The notes under the pieces were generated by a model. That model worked only from the letters and a program-made list of their open reading frames with translations. It was not told the DNA's origin and ran no database searches. The translations under genes were made by a program, and so were the position numbers. This document shows positions 23,715 to 35,420 of a stretch of DNA of 64,000 nt, piece after piece. The stretch covers positions 62,001-126,000 of the forward strand of contig SEMN01000704.1 in assembly GCA_005408345.1 (NCBI GenBank), given 5' to 3'. How positions within the stretch are numbered: position 1 is the first letter of the stretch; each line of letters opens with the position of its first letter. This DNA is from Macquaria australasica. Its lineage: Eukaryota > Chordata > Actinopteri > Centrarchiformes > Percichthyidae.

Positions 23715-25665
23715 CAGAAATCCTGGATGAATGGAGAGGTAAGGGCCCTATCCAGAGCCAAAAAAGCTGCTGTTTGGTCAGGTGATAAGGAAGTTTACAG
23801 CACTGCCAGGGCAAGACTGAAAGCTCGCATCAAGGAGGCAAAGAGGGGGAATCAGGAGAGACTGGAGAGTGACCTCACCACCAATTCAATTCAATTCAGT
23901 TTTATTTATATAGCGCCATATCATAACAAAGTTATCTCAGGGCACTTTTTCGAATAGAGCAAGTCTAGACCGACTCTTTATATTTACAGAGACACAACAG
24001 TTCCCACCATGAGCAAGCACTATGCGACAGTGGCAAGGAAAAACTCCCTTTTAACAGGTAGAAACCTTGAGCAGAACCAGGCTCAAGGTGGGCGATCATC
24101 TGCCTCGACCGGTTGGGTTGAAGGGGGAGGGGGGGAGCGGGAGAGAGAGAGCAGGAGGAAAGAGAACATACAGCAGCACAATACAGTTCCACATAGGGAT
24201 GTAAGGCAATAGATATGGTAATGGCATTGATGTTAACACCAACAGAAACAACACTAAGAGCAACACCATAACAGCAACACCAATAACAAGAGCAACAACA
24301 GCAATAGCAGCAGCGGGTGCAGAGCAGGAGCACGGGGGCAGCAGGCGGCAGCAACCATAGACCCAGACTCCACAGCTCCGGAGGCAGAAAGGGCCAACAA
24401 CACTAAAGACATGCAGCAGGTGATCCAGACCATCATAGGCTACAAAAGCAGGAGCACTGCCATCATGTGGGCCACGTTGCCAGATGAGCTTAACACCTTT
24501 TTATGTTCGCTTTGATCTCCTCAACAAAGAGTCAGCTGCAAAGTCTACTCCGCCTCCAGAGGACCAGCCACTGTCAGTAGCTACAGCAGACGTGAAAAGA
24601 ACCCTGATGAGAGCAAATGTGAGTAAAGCTGCTAGCCCTGAACATCCCTGGCTGTGTACTAAGAACATGTGGCAACCAGCTAGTCGATGTTATTACTGAC
24701 ATTTTTAACATATCGCTATCACAGGAGAGTGTTCCCACCTGCTTTAAGACAGCCACCATTGTCCCTGTGCCTAAAGCCTGCAGTGTCTAGTCTAAATGGC
24801 ACACCCCCATTCTGATGAAGTGCTTTGAAAAACTTGTTCTCCAGCACATCAAAAACAATATCCCAGCCTGCCTGGACCAACAATCTTGTAGGGTGGTACA
24901 CAGAGCAACCTACTGCTCAACGTCAGCAAAACCAAGGAGCTAATCATTAGTTAAGGGGGCGAAGACACACAGCCCTGTCTACATCAGTGGAGCTGAGGTT
25001 CCTGGAAATCAGCATCACAGAACATCTCCACCCTAGTTAAGAAAGCTCAGAAATGGCTGTATTTTGAAACATAAGAAAATTCCCATGCCAAGTTCTTGTT
25101 AACTTTTACAGAAGAGCAATAGAAAGCATCCTGACTGGAAACATTACAAACTGGCATAGGATGTGCATGGCCCAGGACAGGAGGGCTCTGCAGCAGGTGA
25201 TTAAAACCACCAGAACATCATTGACCAATCCATCTACCAAGCATCAGTGATATCGGTGAGGTGTCTGCACAGAGCCCAAAGGATACTAAAAGACAACACC
25301 CACCCCAGCCATAGCCTGTTCACCCTGCTGCCATCTGGCAAGCAATACGGAAGTATCTGCTGCCATACCACCAGACTACAGAGCAGCTTCTTTCATCAAG
25401 CTGTCAGACTCCTCAACTATCCTCCGCACTTCACCATAAATAAATGACATGGAACTTTCTGTTATGCTGGTTTTTGCACATTACCATACCATATATAATA
25501 TAATACATAACTGTATATATTGTTTTTATATTATATTGTATTTATTCTAATTAAAAATACTTGTATATATGTTCTCTGTGTGTAGTGTGAAGGAGGCAAA
25601 ATCTTTAATTTCATTGTGCAAACCTGTGTTGTAAAATGACAAATAAATGAACCTTGAACTTCGAC
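23715..25665 (+). pseudogene. Decayed CR1/Rex1-like LINE, split by an L2 tail
   Basis: The 5' part (23727-23880) reads EVRALSRAKKAAVWSGDKEV and KARIKEAKRG, the linker between endonuclease and RT. After the nested insertion it resumes at about 24392 with KDMQQVIQTIIGYKS, then LTPFYVRFDLLNKESAAKST and DVKRTLMRANVSKAASP, the start of RT. RT fingers (PTCFKTATIVPVPK) follow, but the palm is largely deleted. The C-terminal part (25247-25447) reads HRAQRILKDNTHPSHSLFTL and TRLQSSFFHQAVRLLN. The 3' end has AAATAAATGAACCTTGAAC. Several stops and frameshifts make it inactive. Confidence 0.75.
23881..24391 (-). mobile_element. L2 LINE 3' end inserted into the older LINE
   Basis: On the minus strand it runs from GCCTCCGGAGCTGTGGAGTC (about 24388) to the TTGAATTGAATTGGTGG junction at 23881. 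It has the same 3'UTR as at 39753-40158 (subfamily A, GCATAGTGCTTGCTCATGG). The surrounding LINE linker stops at LESDLTT and continues right after, which proves the nesting order. Confidence 0.85.
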
Positions 25666-27835
25666 TGACCATTTTCTCAGTTAACTACAACTCCCAAGGT
25701 GCATTTTGGTTAGGGGAATCCAATCATGGAGCTTAAATTCTGTTGTGTGCACTGCTAATGGTGGGCTAATGTATAAGTTTACACTATGTAAAAACCTGAT
25801 TTTTACATAGATTAAATAAATTCATTTTCAGATTCTGGGGCAATGATGGATAGATTCAGCAACTATGGCATTGTGGAGTTCAGTTCCCAAAAGCAGCAAA
25901 TCCTCACCTTTGAGAAGCTAGAACCAGACAATTTCTGGCATTTTTTCTGGATAATTATTATTATATTGAGTATTATTATCAAATTATTCATTGATTATCA
26001 AAAATGTCTGTCTATTAACTAACTGATCAGTACTAGCTATGAGTCTTGCCGCTGACTGGCTTTTTCTCCATAGCAACAGTGGATGAGGCTCATCAGTATC
26101 GTGGTATGTAGAGCTATTTGCCAGACCAAACTGACAGGAAAACAAAAAACAAAGGTGAAATAATTCAAACTGGTTGCTGTAACATAAACCTGTGGTATCT
26201 CTAAATTATCCGGGGGACAGCTGTGTTTCTATGTTGAGGAATATTATTAAAAGAAAACTTTAAAATGTGAATTTACAGTGGGGATAAATAACTCTGGAAC
26301 CAGCAGCTCCTCACACACATCTTTACACAGGCTGCAACAACAAAAGGGATACAATCACAGGAACACCAACAATGAGACATCCAATAATCAATCTAAATAC
26401 ATACACAAAAAATATATAAATAAATACAATGAAAATGAGGAAAAAACAGGGGGATAGGGTCTCCCCTGTTTTATGATGTGACAGTGTTACGGTTAAATAA
26501 CTACATGTATGGGGCTGTTGTTGTCCTGTGTCACTTCTCTCTGATGGCTCTGTCACAATGAGCACAGCTGAACTGCAGATAAACTGGATGTATGATGAAG
26601 TTGCCTCATAAGGTCTGCCCCACACTAATTATTAAAAGGAACAAAAAATTGGTGATCAAGGGACTTGGTTTCTGATTTTCCAGTTCAGCCGAACTGCTGT
26701 GGAAAGATTTTAAAAATACTACTGGAACAATATACAGTGCATATCTTATCATTTATAGTCTAGCTGCATTTTTTAAGATAAGTTTTCCCTTTAATTGATA
26801 GTGTATAGTCGAAAGGCAGACAGAAACGTGTGTGTGTGTGTTTTGTCCCTGCAATAAGAACTCAGGACTCAGTCTTACTTAGCACAGTATCTGTAAAATA
26901 TATTAGTTTACAATAAAATTGCAGTGTGAAATTGGTCTTATAATACGTCACAATACATCAACATTCAAATGGTCAGCATTAGGGCCACTAAATGACCCTT
27001 GAGCGCACCCTTGTGGACAAATAAAATAGCCTGTTTCAGTAGATTCATTTCTTTGCCACCATGTAGCGTAGAATATTACTGTAGTTGTATTTCCTGCCTG
27101 TTAAAATCCATGACTTTGGTTAAGTTAATGCGCTTTGTGTACAATCCTCATTTATTTAATTGAATGTATGTGTGGCTCAACTCAGCTACAGCTAAAAGGC
27201 TTTGGTGCAGTAACTTAATTGAGTAAGCTCTCTGTTTGCTTATTATGTTACTGTTGTCGATATTACACATAAGTTGAATTTATATTTTTTGTTCAGTGTC
27301 GTTATATGGTAGTTTCATGTATGTGGACTAGTGGTAAATTGCATAATTAGTATGATAATCAGTGCATGTTTTTCCTTCTTTTGATTATGCTGCAGAAACC
27401 ACATAAGTTCACAGATATTGATCTGAACTCAGTCTAATACATAGTGGCTTGTGTGGTAGTCTGAGGACATTGTCTCCAATTCTTACTGGTGATTGCAAAT
27501 TTATTTAAGCAAGTACACCTATGGATTCTTTGTTAAATAGGAGATCTTAAGCTTGGGCTTATGCAACCAACACCTTTTCTGTCACAATCAGTGATTTTGT
27601 TTCTGTGACTTTATAGCCTCAGGTAAGTGAACAGTTGAACCGGAACACCTTTTAAATGTGATTACACAATTACATTAGTTTGACACTTGCCAGTATGATT
27701 GTGTTGCCTTTGTGACATCATACACGGTGAAAGATTTGAACTTTTGCAAAATTTATGAAATCATCTGAGCTGTAGAAATCTGCCCTTATACTGAACTCTA
27801 CGACCTTAAATTCTGTTTAACCCAACAAGTCCTCC
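25666..27835. other. Unassigned DNA
   Basis: A short (GT)n lies near 26828-26840. The 100-codon minus-strand frame at 26323-26625 has no recognisable motif. Nothing else is visible. Confidence 0.4.
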
Positions 27836-27839
27836 AAAT

Positions 27840-28260
27840 TCAATGACAACATACGTTGTTTGTAACCGCACTCCAGAACAACAAATAAGGGTTTTCTGAT
27901 CTGACACCCCCATCAGCAGGACGACATTGTTTGTCTGTGCCAAAAACGTTACAAATCATTATAACCGTTTAATCCGTTTCATGATGAATAACGCTATGGT
28001 TATTGGGTTAAAATTATTACTTCGTTAAGGTTAGGGGACCTTCATTGTCATGGTTACAATAATAAGCACATGGTTAAGGTTAGGGAACGATTGTGGTCAA
28101 CAGAAACCAATGTTGACAGTCGTTTGGAAATGGGAAATAAACAGAGGTCTCCCGAGTTAAAGTCTGATGTTTTTTGACCCATCATCCACCACGACCTCCA
28201 CCCTTCGCTGACTTTTTCGCTCTATAATAATGTCACACTACTTCCTCCGTTGCTCCCAAC
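27840..28260 (+). repeat. Fish interspersed repeat of unknown class
   Basis: It has phrases found widely in fish genomes, such as GGTTAAGGTTAGGGAACGAT, AAATGGGAAATAAACAGAGG and CCCATCATCCACCACGACCT. No terminal repeats were found. The two GGTTAGGG occurrences are part of this repeat and are not telomeric. Confidence 0.35.
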
Positions 28261-30000
28261 GAACAAGAGTCAGAATTCATACAGCCACTAGAGGACTTTG
28301 TCACTTGAGTTTTGGGCATTTGCTGAAACGACAGATGCAGTTGTTTTTTTTGGGAAGACAATCTCATTTGACCGCATTTGCAGCATGTTTAACTTCTTTA
28401 ACATCTCAGGTGACCTCCAGTGGCATTGAGGTGATTACAGCAGCAACTTGTTCAGGTGCTGACATTTCTGGCTCTGAAAGTTCAATTTCTAGTCTATTAT
28501 TAATTTACATATAAATCTCCCCACCCACTGGAGGTTCTAGAAACCATCACTTAATGCTGGTTAACATAGATAAAGAGCAAGCAAATAACGATCTTATTTC
28601 CTGTCTCTCTCCAGATGAACAGAACTGTCACATCTGCCTATGATTGTCTGTGCAAATTACACTTTGAAAGTCCAATGATGACATGAAAATTGGCCCCATC
28701 TACACCTTGAATCAGTGCCATCCAAAATTAAAACATTGGCTTTGTAAGAGACATGAATACGAGATATTTGGAGGGGAAGACAGAACAATTAAGCCCAGAA
28801 ATGACAGTCACACAGTGAAAGAGGCACTTCTTGACTTTTTGAAAAACAATGTCATTCTGCTTTGTGAGCAGAAATTGTATACTGTCATTTCAAGGGGTAG
28901 ATGACAAGAAAATGAGGAAGGAAGAGCAATGAGAGGATAAAACAAATGTGTGTGTTATGATGGAGTATTAATAGAATACATACAGTATGTAGACATGGAC
29001 ATAAATTCTATACTTTAAAATGACACAGGTTGTAACTCCAGGTTAGTCAACTCACATGGAATAGATTATTGAACTGATTATTGTGAATGCCGTGTTTTTA
29101 TTTGAGGTCTATGCTCTGGCATTGACAGATTGACAGTCCCAACAAAGATACACCAAGCTCAGCACAGCAGGTGGACAATACTGGATTGGTCCCGATCTAG
29201 ATCCTGTGGATCTACTCAGAACATACTTTACATTAATTTCAGAGTGTAGATCATTGTTGGGCTATCTTTTATTAAACCTACTGACTTACTGACTACTACA
29301 TACCTGGAGTTGAGGGAACACCTGTACACATATTATCCATACTGCAGTTATGAGTCTTATCCCAGCATGGATCACATTATGTTATGTTGTATGGAACATA
29401 AGTAACCTGGTTACTCATACATGATTCTTACACAGTGGTGTGAGCAAATGAACAGTGGTGTCCCAAAATAAGCGGCAGCCAGCAGGTTAATGATGTGCCA
29501 GCAAGTGTCAGCCCCTAATAGAGTGTCTGCCTGAGTCTGTCTGTAGACTTCTCTCAGCATCAGGTATTTAGTGCAGAATGAGAAGTGTTTTTTAACAATG
29601 TAAGGGGCACATTAGACGTCAGTGAGAGACTTTTAAAATAAGATCTGGTGTCTGAAATTAATTACAAAGGAGTCTACAAAGACAAAAAAACTACTCAAAT
29701 TAATAATCATTACCTCAAATGACCAATTTGTGCATTCATTTGTTCCCTCAGTTTAGTCATTTGTACCATGAAATTACTTAAGTAGAAAGAATTAAACACC
29801 TAAATAAGCATATTGAGTCATTTAAGCCCTATCGTGCTGTCTGCAGCAAGTGATAAAGATAAAAAAAAATTAAAAAAACTGGCTTCTTGGTCGGTTCCTT
29901 AAGACATCACTGCCAAACTATCAGATATGATCAGATCAGATTTCACATCTTTGCCTGCAGTGTGAATGCATCATGCCTTTTTGTCTCACTCTGTCTTCTC
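28261..30000. other. Unassigned DNA
   Basis: Short frames only, none with a recognisable motif. Confidence 0.4.
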
Positions 30001-30019
30001 TTTCTGTCGCTCTCCACAG

Positions 30020-30157
30020 ACCGGTTTAAAAGAGGGGAGGTAGAGGCAGAGTCTATCTTTCAGTGTGATCCACCTGCTGGCAGCTACAGTAAATCACCAG
30101 GGATTACTGCTGGCACGAGATACACCTTTGAATCTGCCTGGAAGACAGCTTTCCCTA
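30020..30157 (+). other. Candidate 138-nt exon
   Basis: A strong pyrimidine tract (TCTTCTCTTTCTGTCGCTCT then CCACAG) ends at 30019. The next 138 nt are open in one frame (DRFKRGEVEAESIFQCDPPA onward) and end at CCCTA|GTGAGA, a moderate donor. The length is a multiple of three. The peptide is not recognised. Chance is a real alternative, since the frame is short. Confidence 0.2.
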
Positions 30158-30798
30158 GTGAGATTAAATGTAAAATCGAATCAAAAAAATCCTTTCTTGT
30201 GCGCCATGGCTCATAAAGGTGTGTCAGTTTTGAGGAACAAAATAGACATGGGTCTTTATAAGTCTACTTATTGACCGTTGAACATTATCTCTCCACAGAG
30301 TGCATCATTTTTCACTCGCCTCCCACATTGATTTTGCTTTGCATTTTAACATAAAGCAGAACTACGGTTCAATCAGAAGAGACTTCATCATTACTGAACA
30401 AGTATTTATTGACATGTGTGTATAAGATGGTAAATGTGAAGAGTCTTTGGCGATTAGACCCCATCGTTACGTCATCATATTTTTAAGGGGGTAGTGGAGC
30501 CGTGAGCAGTGGGATATCCCCGATGGAGTCTAGACACTGGTGGTAGTGGTGGAAGGGTGGCAGAAGATCTGGATGTGATGAGGAGTGGACTGATGAGCCC
30601 GACCCAGACACTGAATGTGGTGAACTGGTGGTGAATGGGGTGGAGGAGGGTCGCAATGACATGACAGCTGACAGCAAGCAAGAGGAGAACAGATTTAAAG
30701 TTTGACAGCAGCAATATGATTGGCCGATGGAGATTGTGGCAAAATCTGGTTGGATAAGTGAGAGAGTAAATGTCCATGATCAGCTGATTAGAAAAGAA

Positions 30799-30801
<3 letters not shown>

Positions 30802-30843
<42 letters not shown>
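30802..30843. repeat. (GA)n microsatellite
   Basis: About 21 GA units. It creates the artificial poly-Ser-Leu stretch of the overlapping 147-codon minus-strand frame. Confidence 0.95.
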
Positions 30844-30845
<2 letters not shown>

Positions 30846-31815
30846 GAATGAATGAAGCATAAAGATAGATCTTCCTGTTTGAACTTATGCTGAGCTTCAT
30901 TAAAATGTAAAATGTCATATAAGGTTAGCCTATGATATAATTCAAGTTCAGCATCACACCTTGACAATTTTTTCTACTGATGTGTGAATTTAAATAAAAC
31001 GTGCTTACTGTAACTGTTGACAGGTTGGAATATTACAATGATCAGTTTAATAATGCAGCTAGTGATCTAAACTCACAACAATCCTTTTTGTAGAATAAAT
31101 TCAGGTAGGGACAAATTGATGATTGGTTGCTACAGGTTTATGTGCCTGACCAAATCATCCTCCATTATCTGGAAACACCGCTTCTGGTTAGACGTAGAGG
31201 AGAATGACAAGTCAGCTATGTTGTAGACTCATTGTAGGAGGGGTTTAATGTCCATTTCCACTGCACACTAAACTTAATATGGCAACCCCTCCACACAAAC
31301 GTGCAAATGTAAGAAAAGTGGATAGGATGAGTAACACTTCATCTAGCCGATGCCCTTACGCACAGTGATTGACACTGTCAACAAATAGGGGTTTAGTGCC
31401 TTCACAGACTGTTGCTGGGATTAAATCTATATAACCACTAGTTTCCTGACAGTTTCTACAACAACTGAGCCACTGTCACCCTATCCGAAACAACTCTGAG
31501 AGGCCAGTAAGTTTGGGCAAGTTTGGTAGGAGATTTAGTGATAGGACTGCTCTATTTTCTGATATTTCAAAAGCATCAAGACCTACTGTAAGGTGGCATT
31601 GAAATCTGACAGTAAGCAATTTAGGACAACAGTCAGCAGAAACCCATTGCAATTAACTATGAGTATGTCACAGTTGATCACAATGGGCTTCCAATGGGTT
31701 TTTAGACTGGTTGGATAAGGGAAAATATACACAAGCAACTCTGCAGCAGTTGGCTGAGAATGTAATCCTTTCATTGAAATTAGTGAGTTAAGAACTTTAC
31801 AGAGAGAGGTTATAT
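30844..31815. other. Unassigned DNA
   Basis: No recognisable gene or repeat ends. Confidence 0.4.
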
Positions 31816-31818
31816 TGT

Positions 31819-32755
31819 TTGGTTACACTTTATCAACACCTGTGTACACGGATTTATGATTTATTTTCATCAATGTGTCTCTTAGACCCCGTCCCAACTA
31901 GGCTGCTTAAAGAAGTTTTACCCTTAGTTAGCACTTCTTTACTAGATATGCTCAATCTGTCCTTCTTAAAAGGCTATGTGCCACAGTCCTTTAAAGTAGC
32001 TGTAATTAAGCTTCTTCTTAAAAAGCCCAGCCTTTGAGAGAGCAGTTGCCAATCACTTGTGTGACTTTCACAACAATAAGTTATTTGAGGATTTTCAGTC
32101 AGAATAAATCATAGCACAGAGACAGCACTGGTGAAAGTTACAAATTACCATCATTACATCAGACAAAGGGCTTGTCTCTGTACTGACTGCCTTTTTTCAC
32201 TTACGTAACATTGCAAAAATCAGGCACGTCCTGTCTCAAAAAGATGCAGAAAAACTAGTCCATGCATTTGTTACATCTAGGCTGGATTATTGCAACTCTC
32301 TATTATCAGGCTGCCCCAATAAGTCCCTTAAGACTCTCCAGCTGATTCAGAATGCTGCGGCACGTTTACTGACAAGAACCAGGAAAAGGGAACATATTTC
32401 TCCAATATTAGCTTCTCTACACTGGCTCCCTGTAAAATCCAGAATAGAATTTAAAATCCTTCTCCTCACCTTCAAAGCCCTAAATGGTCAGGCACCATCA
32501 TATCTTAAAGAGCTCATAGTACCCTATTACCCCACTAGAGCACTGCGCTCCCAGAATGCAGGGTTCCTTGTGGTTCCTAGAGTCTCTAAAAGTAGAATGG
32601 GAGCCAGAGCCTTCAGCTATCAAGCTCCTCTCCTGTGGAACCAGATCCCAGTTTGTGTACGGGACGCAGACAACCTCCTCACATTTAAGAGTAGGCTTAA
32701 GACTTTCCTCTTTGATAAAGCTTATAGTAGGGCTGACTCAGGTGACCCCTGAGCC
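31819..32755 (+). pseudogene. L2/Maui LINE reverse transcriptase remnant
   Basis: Segment 31860-32037 reads LLDPVPTRLLKEVLPLVSTS and SFKVAVIKLLLKKPSL, the RT fingers region. After a short stretch with stops, it jumps at about 32200 to LRNIAKIRHVLS, AEKLVHAFV, RLDYCNSLLSG, LQLIQNAAARLL and LASLHWLPVKSRIEFKILLL. The C-terminus is FKSRLKTFLFDKAYSRADSG, ending at a stop at 32750-32752. The palm with the catalytic YADD box is deleted. The sequence after the stop does not match the L2 3'UTR seen elsewhere in the window, so the 3' end is also lost or diverged. The overlapping 74-codon frame from 32556 is an artefact. Confidence 0.85.
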
Positions 32756-32759
32756 ACCC

Positions 32760-33017
32760 CTTGCTGCAACCAGATCCTAACCAAAGACATCTTGTTAACA
32801 AAGTGAGGGTTCAGATCAGTGTGAAGATTCCTATTTCAGTCTATACCCCTTGTAATGTGATCATTAGATTTGCTAAGTTAGCCAGAGCCAGCAAGCTATC
32901 TGAAGTTCCGACAGTCCCGAAAAACTGCAGCGACTGCACTTATAATGTAACTATTCATGTTACAGTATGTGGGACTGTCTTGACTCAAGACTTTTTTGAC
33001 TTTACATTACTTTTTTA
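32760..33017. other. Unassigned DNA
   Basis: No recognisable feature. Confidence 0.4.
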
Positions 33018-33290
33018 ATCAGTAACACTTTACAATAAGAGTACATTAATTAACATTAGTTAATACAGTAAGAAGAATTAACTAACAATTAGTTAACAGT
33101 TAACTAATGTGTCTAGTAATCATTTACTAATGGTGTTCATGTTAACTAAGGTATTAATTTATACATTATTTACAAGAGACATTTGTTAACAGTTACTTAA
33201 TGCTTATTATTGTATTAAATAACTTTAGTTCATGCTTATTACTGTATTAAGCACTGTTAATAGCATCTTTATAAAGTATTAAATGTATAA
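33018..33290 (+). mobile_element. Common fish MITE (GTAACACTTTACAATAAG ends)
   Basis: It opens GTAACACTTTACAATAAG, has the typical TTAACATTAGTTAATAC and TTAACTAA repeats, and ends near CTTTATAAAGTATTA, a diverged inverted copy of the start. This family is abundant in fish; its superfamily is not certain. No target duplication was confirmed. Confidence 0.5.
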
Positions 33291-33344
33291 ATGAATACCT
33301 TAATCAAAACAAAATGGTCTCAAATCGTGTAGAGTACTCTAGCT

Positions 33345-33620
33345 CGATTGACAAGGAAGGTGGTAGGTATGCAGACTAAGCAGACATTTTACTTTCTTTG
33401 AGGTGAATGTTTATTTACAGTGCTCTCCATAATATAGGAAACTCAGGAAAAATAAGAAAAACACAAGAAAAATAACTCAGAGAACTAACTCATAACAAAT
33501 CAAACTAAGGCCCGTGTTTACAGCAGCACGACCTCACCTTTCCTCTTGAGGAGCAGCAACACAACTGAATATATAGGGTGTTCAATTAACACCTAAAGTG
33601 CTGTGGCCAATACCACAACA
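33345..33620 (-). mobile_element. Possible LTR of a third family
   Basis: The minus strand has a TATATA box at about 33570-33575 and an AATAAA at 33410-33415, followed by a further 60-70 bases. This is the spacing of R and U5 in an LTR. No coding region is attached and the U3 boundary is unknown, so the call is by architecture only. Confidence 0.35.
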
Positions 33621-34555
33621 ACAAAGGTTGACCTCCACAGTAACCTTAATGCAATGCAATTCCCTACCATTCTTGGACTCCTTTATGAGCTCAGTTACAT
33701 TTCTAACGGGCTGTATAAAAGGTCACTACACACTGCTTCAGCATCAAACCCAAACAAAATATTCCTTTCATGAAAGAAAACCCCTCCACTTGGTTGGGCC
33801 TGTGATGTCAGCCATAACATCACCAACACCATAAAAATCAGAAAATGATGGGTGGCCCCCTCCCAAAGAATAGACCTGCATGGTGAGTATGAACAAAGGA
33901 ACAAACAATTACACAATGTTCAAACCTGCAACATAATAAAGATAACTGAAACTAACCTGTGGCTGTGTGTTTGCTTTAATTTACTCATGTGCTTAGATGT
34001 AAACTGTAACCTAATGCTAACAAAAACAAACCCAGCATAGTAAGTGCTGCAATGATACAATAGCAATAGTAACACCTGTACAAACTAATATATGTAATGT
34101 GTAAAATGAACATGGACTGGACAAGTGGTGAGTAAAAGAGTTCTCACCCACTTTGTCACAAATCGAACATCCAGCCAATCAAGTTACGCTCCACTGGTCA
34201 TGTGACGCTGATGCTTGAAATTACAGGAAGGCGGTCAGCTATGGCAACAAACTTGTGATGAGCATGGTTTATTGTTGCTAACGTTACTTACAGTTCTGAG
34301 GCAGTGATTATGATCTGACTGACAAAAAAAGCAATAAAAAAGAACGATTGACAGTACGTTTAACAGCTGAATAGTTAAGTAACTAGCTGTTTCACTTTAC
34401 ACAAAACAATTTTAAAAAAGCACAAATGGACAGCCAATAATGTAACTGTAACCATACTCTTCATATTATGCTTACTAAACTTTAGTAACATTCAGCCATT
34501 TAAAACTTCATCTTTGTGCTACTGATTTGTAATATCCTTCTCAGCCACGGCAAAT
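33621..34555. other. Unassigned DNA
   Basis: No recognisable feature. Confidence 0.4.
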
Positions 34556-34900
34556 GGTAAATGGACTTCACTTATATAGCGCTTTTCAAATCAATTCAAT
34601 TCAGTTTTATTTATAACAAAAGTTATAACAAAGTTATCTCAGGGCACTTTTTCGAGTAGAGCAGGTCTAGACCGACTCTTGTAGCGCTTTTCAACCTTAA
34701 CAGGTCTCAAAGCACTTTTACAGGTCTGATTCAGCCCTTCACACACACATTCACACACCGATGGGGACAGAGCTGCCGCTATCGGGAGCAACTTAGGGTT
34801 CAGAGTCTTGCCCCAGGACACTTCGATGTGGACAGAAGGAGCCTAGGATTGAACCGCCAACACTGGGATTAATGGATCACCTACTTCCTGAGCCACAGCC
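34556..34900 (+). repeat. Fish interspersed repeat (TATATAGCGCTTTTC type)
   Basis: It starts AAATGGACTTCACTTATATA and continues after a nested insertion with AGCGCTTTTCAACCTTAACA, TTCACACACACATTCACACA, CAACTTAGGGTTCAGAGTCT and ACACTTCGATGTGGACAG. It is a well-known fish repeat whose class (LINE tail or SINE) I cannot fix. The overlapping 60-codon minus frame is not a gene. Confidence 0.6.
34590..34681 (-). mobile_element. 92-bp L2 tail with 13-bp target duplication
   Basis: Minus-strand L2 3' end (GACCTGCTCTACTCGAAAAA, CTGAGATAACTTTGTTATAA, then the TGAATTGAT tail). It is flanked by identical 13-bp repeats TAGCGCTTTTCAA at 34577-34589 and 34682-34694. It sits inside the surrounding fish repeat. 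It is one of the clearest target duplications in the window. Confidence 0.9.
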
Positions 34901-34949
34901 ACACCCACCACCCCACCAGTGCTAGAAATTCAATAGCTTTTAAATTTCA

Positions 34950-35420
34950 AAATCTTGTGAGACAGATTTGTTTTTGTATACGGATGACACTTAACTGTAT
35001 GTCCTGATAAAGCCTGGTACCACCAATGTATCCTGTATTATGTCAGCCTCGCTGAAATTAGGAATTGGATGTCCAAAAATGTCCTGCATTTGAATCACTC
35101 TAAGTCAGAAATAATTATAATTACCCCTTCTGGCCGCAGCACTAGCAGCAATAAAAGTCTCTCATCTAGTCTGGGTGCTTTATTTAATAATGTTAAGAAA
35201 GAGGCATGTAACCAGGGTGTATTTTCTGACTCAAGAGTTGTCTTTTGATGCTCAGGTGACTAAAGTGGTGCAATCCTGCTTTGTCTAACTGAGACCAGAT
35301 AATTCCTTTCATCTGCAGATCTAGAAAAGGTCATCAATGCTTTTATCTCCTCCAGACTATTACAAAACACTTTTATTCTGGTATCGGCAGCTTGTACAGC
35401 ATGTGAACATTAACACAAAT
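34950..35420 (+). pseudogene. L2-clade RT palm/thumb fragment
   Basis: At 34977 the frame reads YTDDT then a stop (34992-34994) and LYV. This is the catalytic YxDD box with a stop where L2 elements normally have Gln. In several frames it goes on with motifs such as IIITPSGR-like residues, SSLGALFNN-like residues, QVTKVVQSCFV and, near 35320, FISSR/RLDYY-like residues. At least three frame changes are present. It may be a different L2 subfamily from the one at 32 kb. It is inactive. Confidence 0.6.

Noticed and set aside
24254..24436. Poly-Leu/Ala frames on the minus strand, and similar frames at 23965, 37682, 39734 and 45325
   Set aside because: All fall in the CTG-rich part of the L2 3'UTR and are by-products.
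28016..28095. GGTTAGGG motifs suggesting internal telomeric repeats
   Set aside because: Only isolated copies within a longer interspersed repeat, not a (TTAGGG)n array.
30475..30918. 147-codon minus-strand frame with a poly-Ser-Leu run
   Set aside because: The run is the (GA)n microsatellite; the rest has no recognisable motif.
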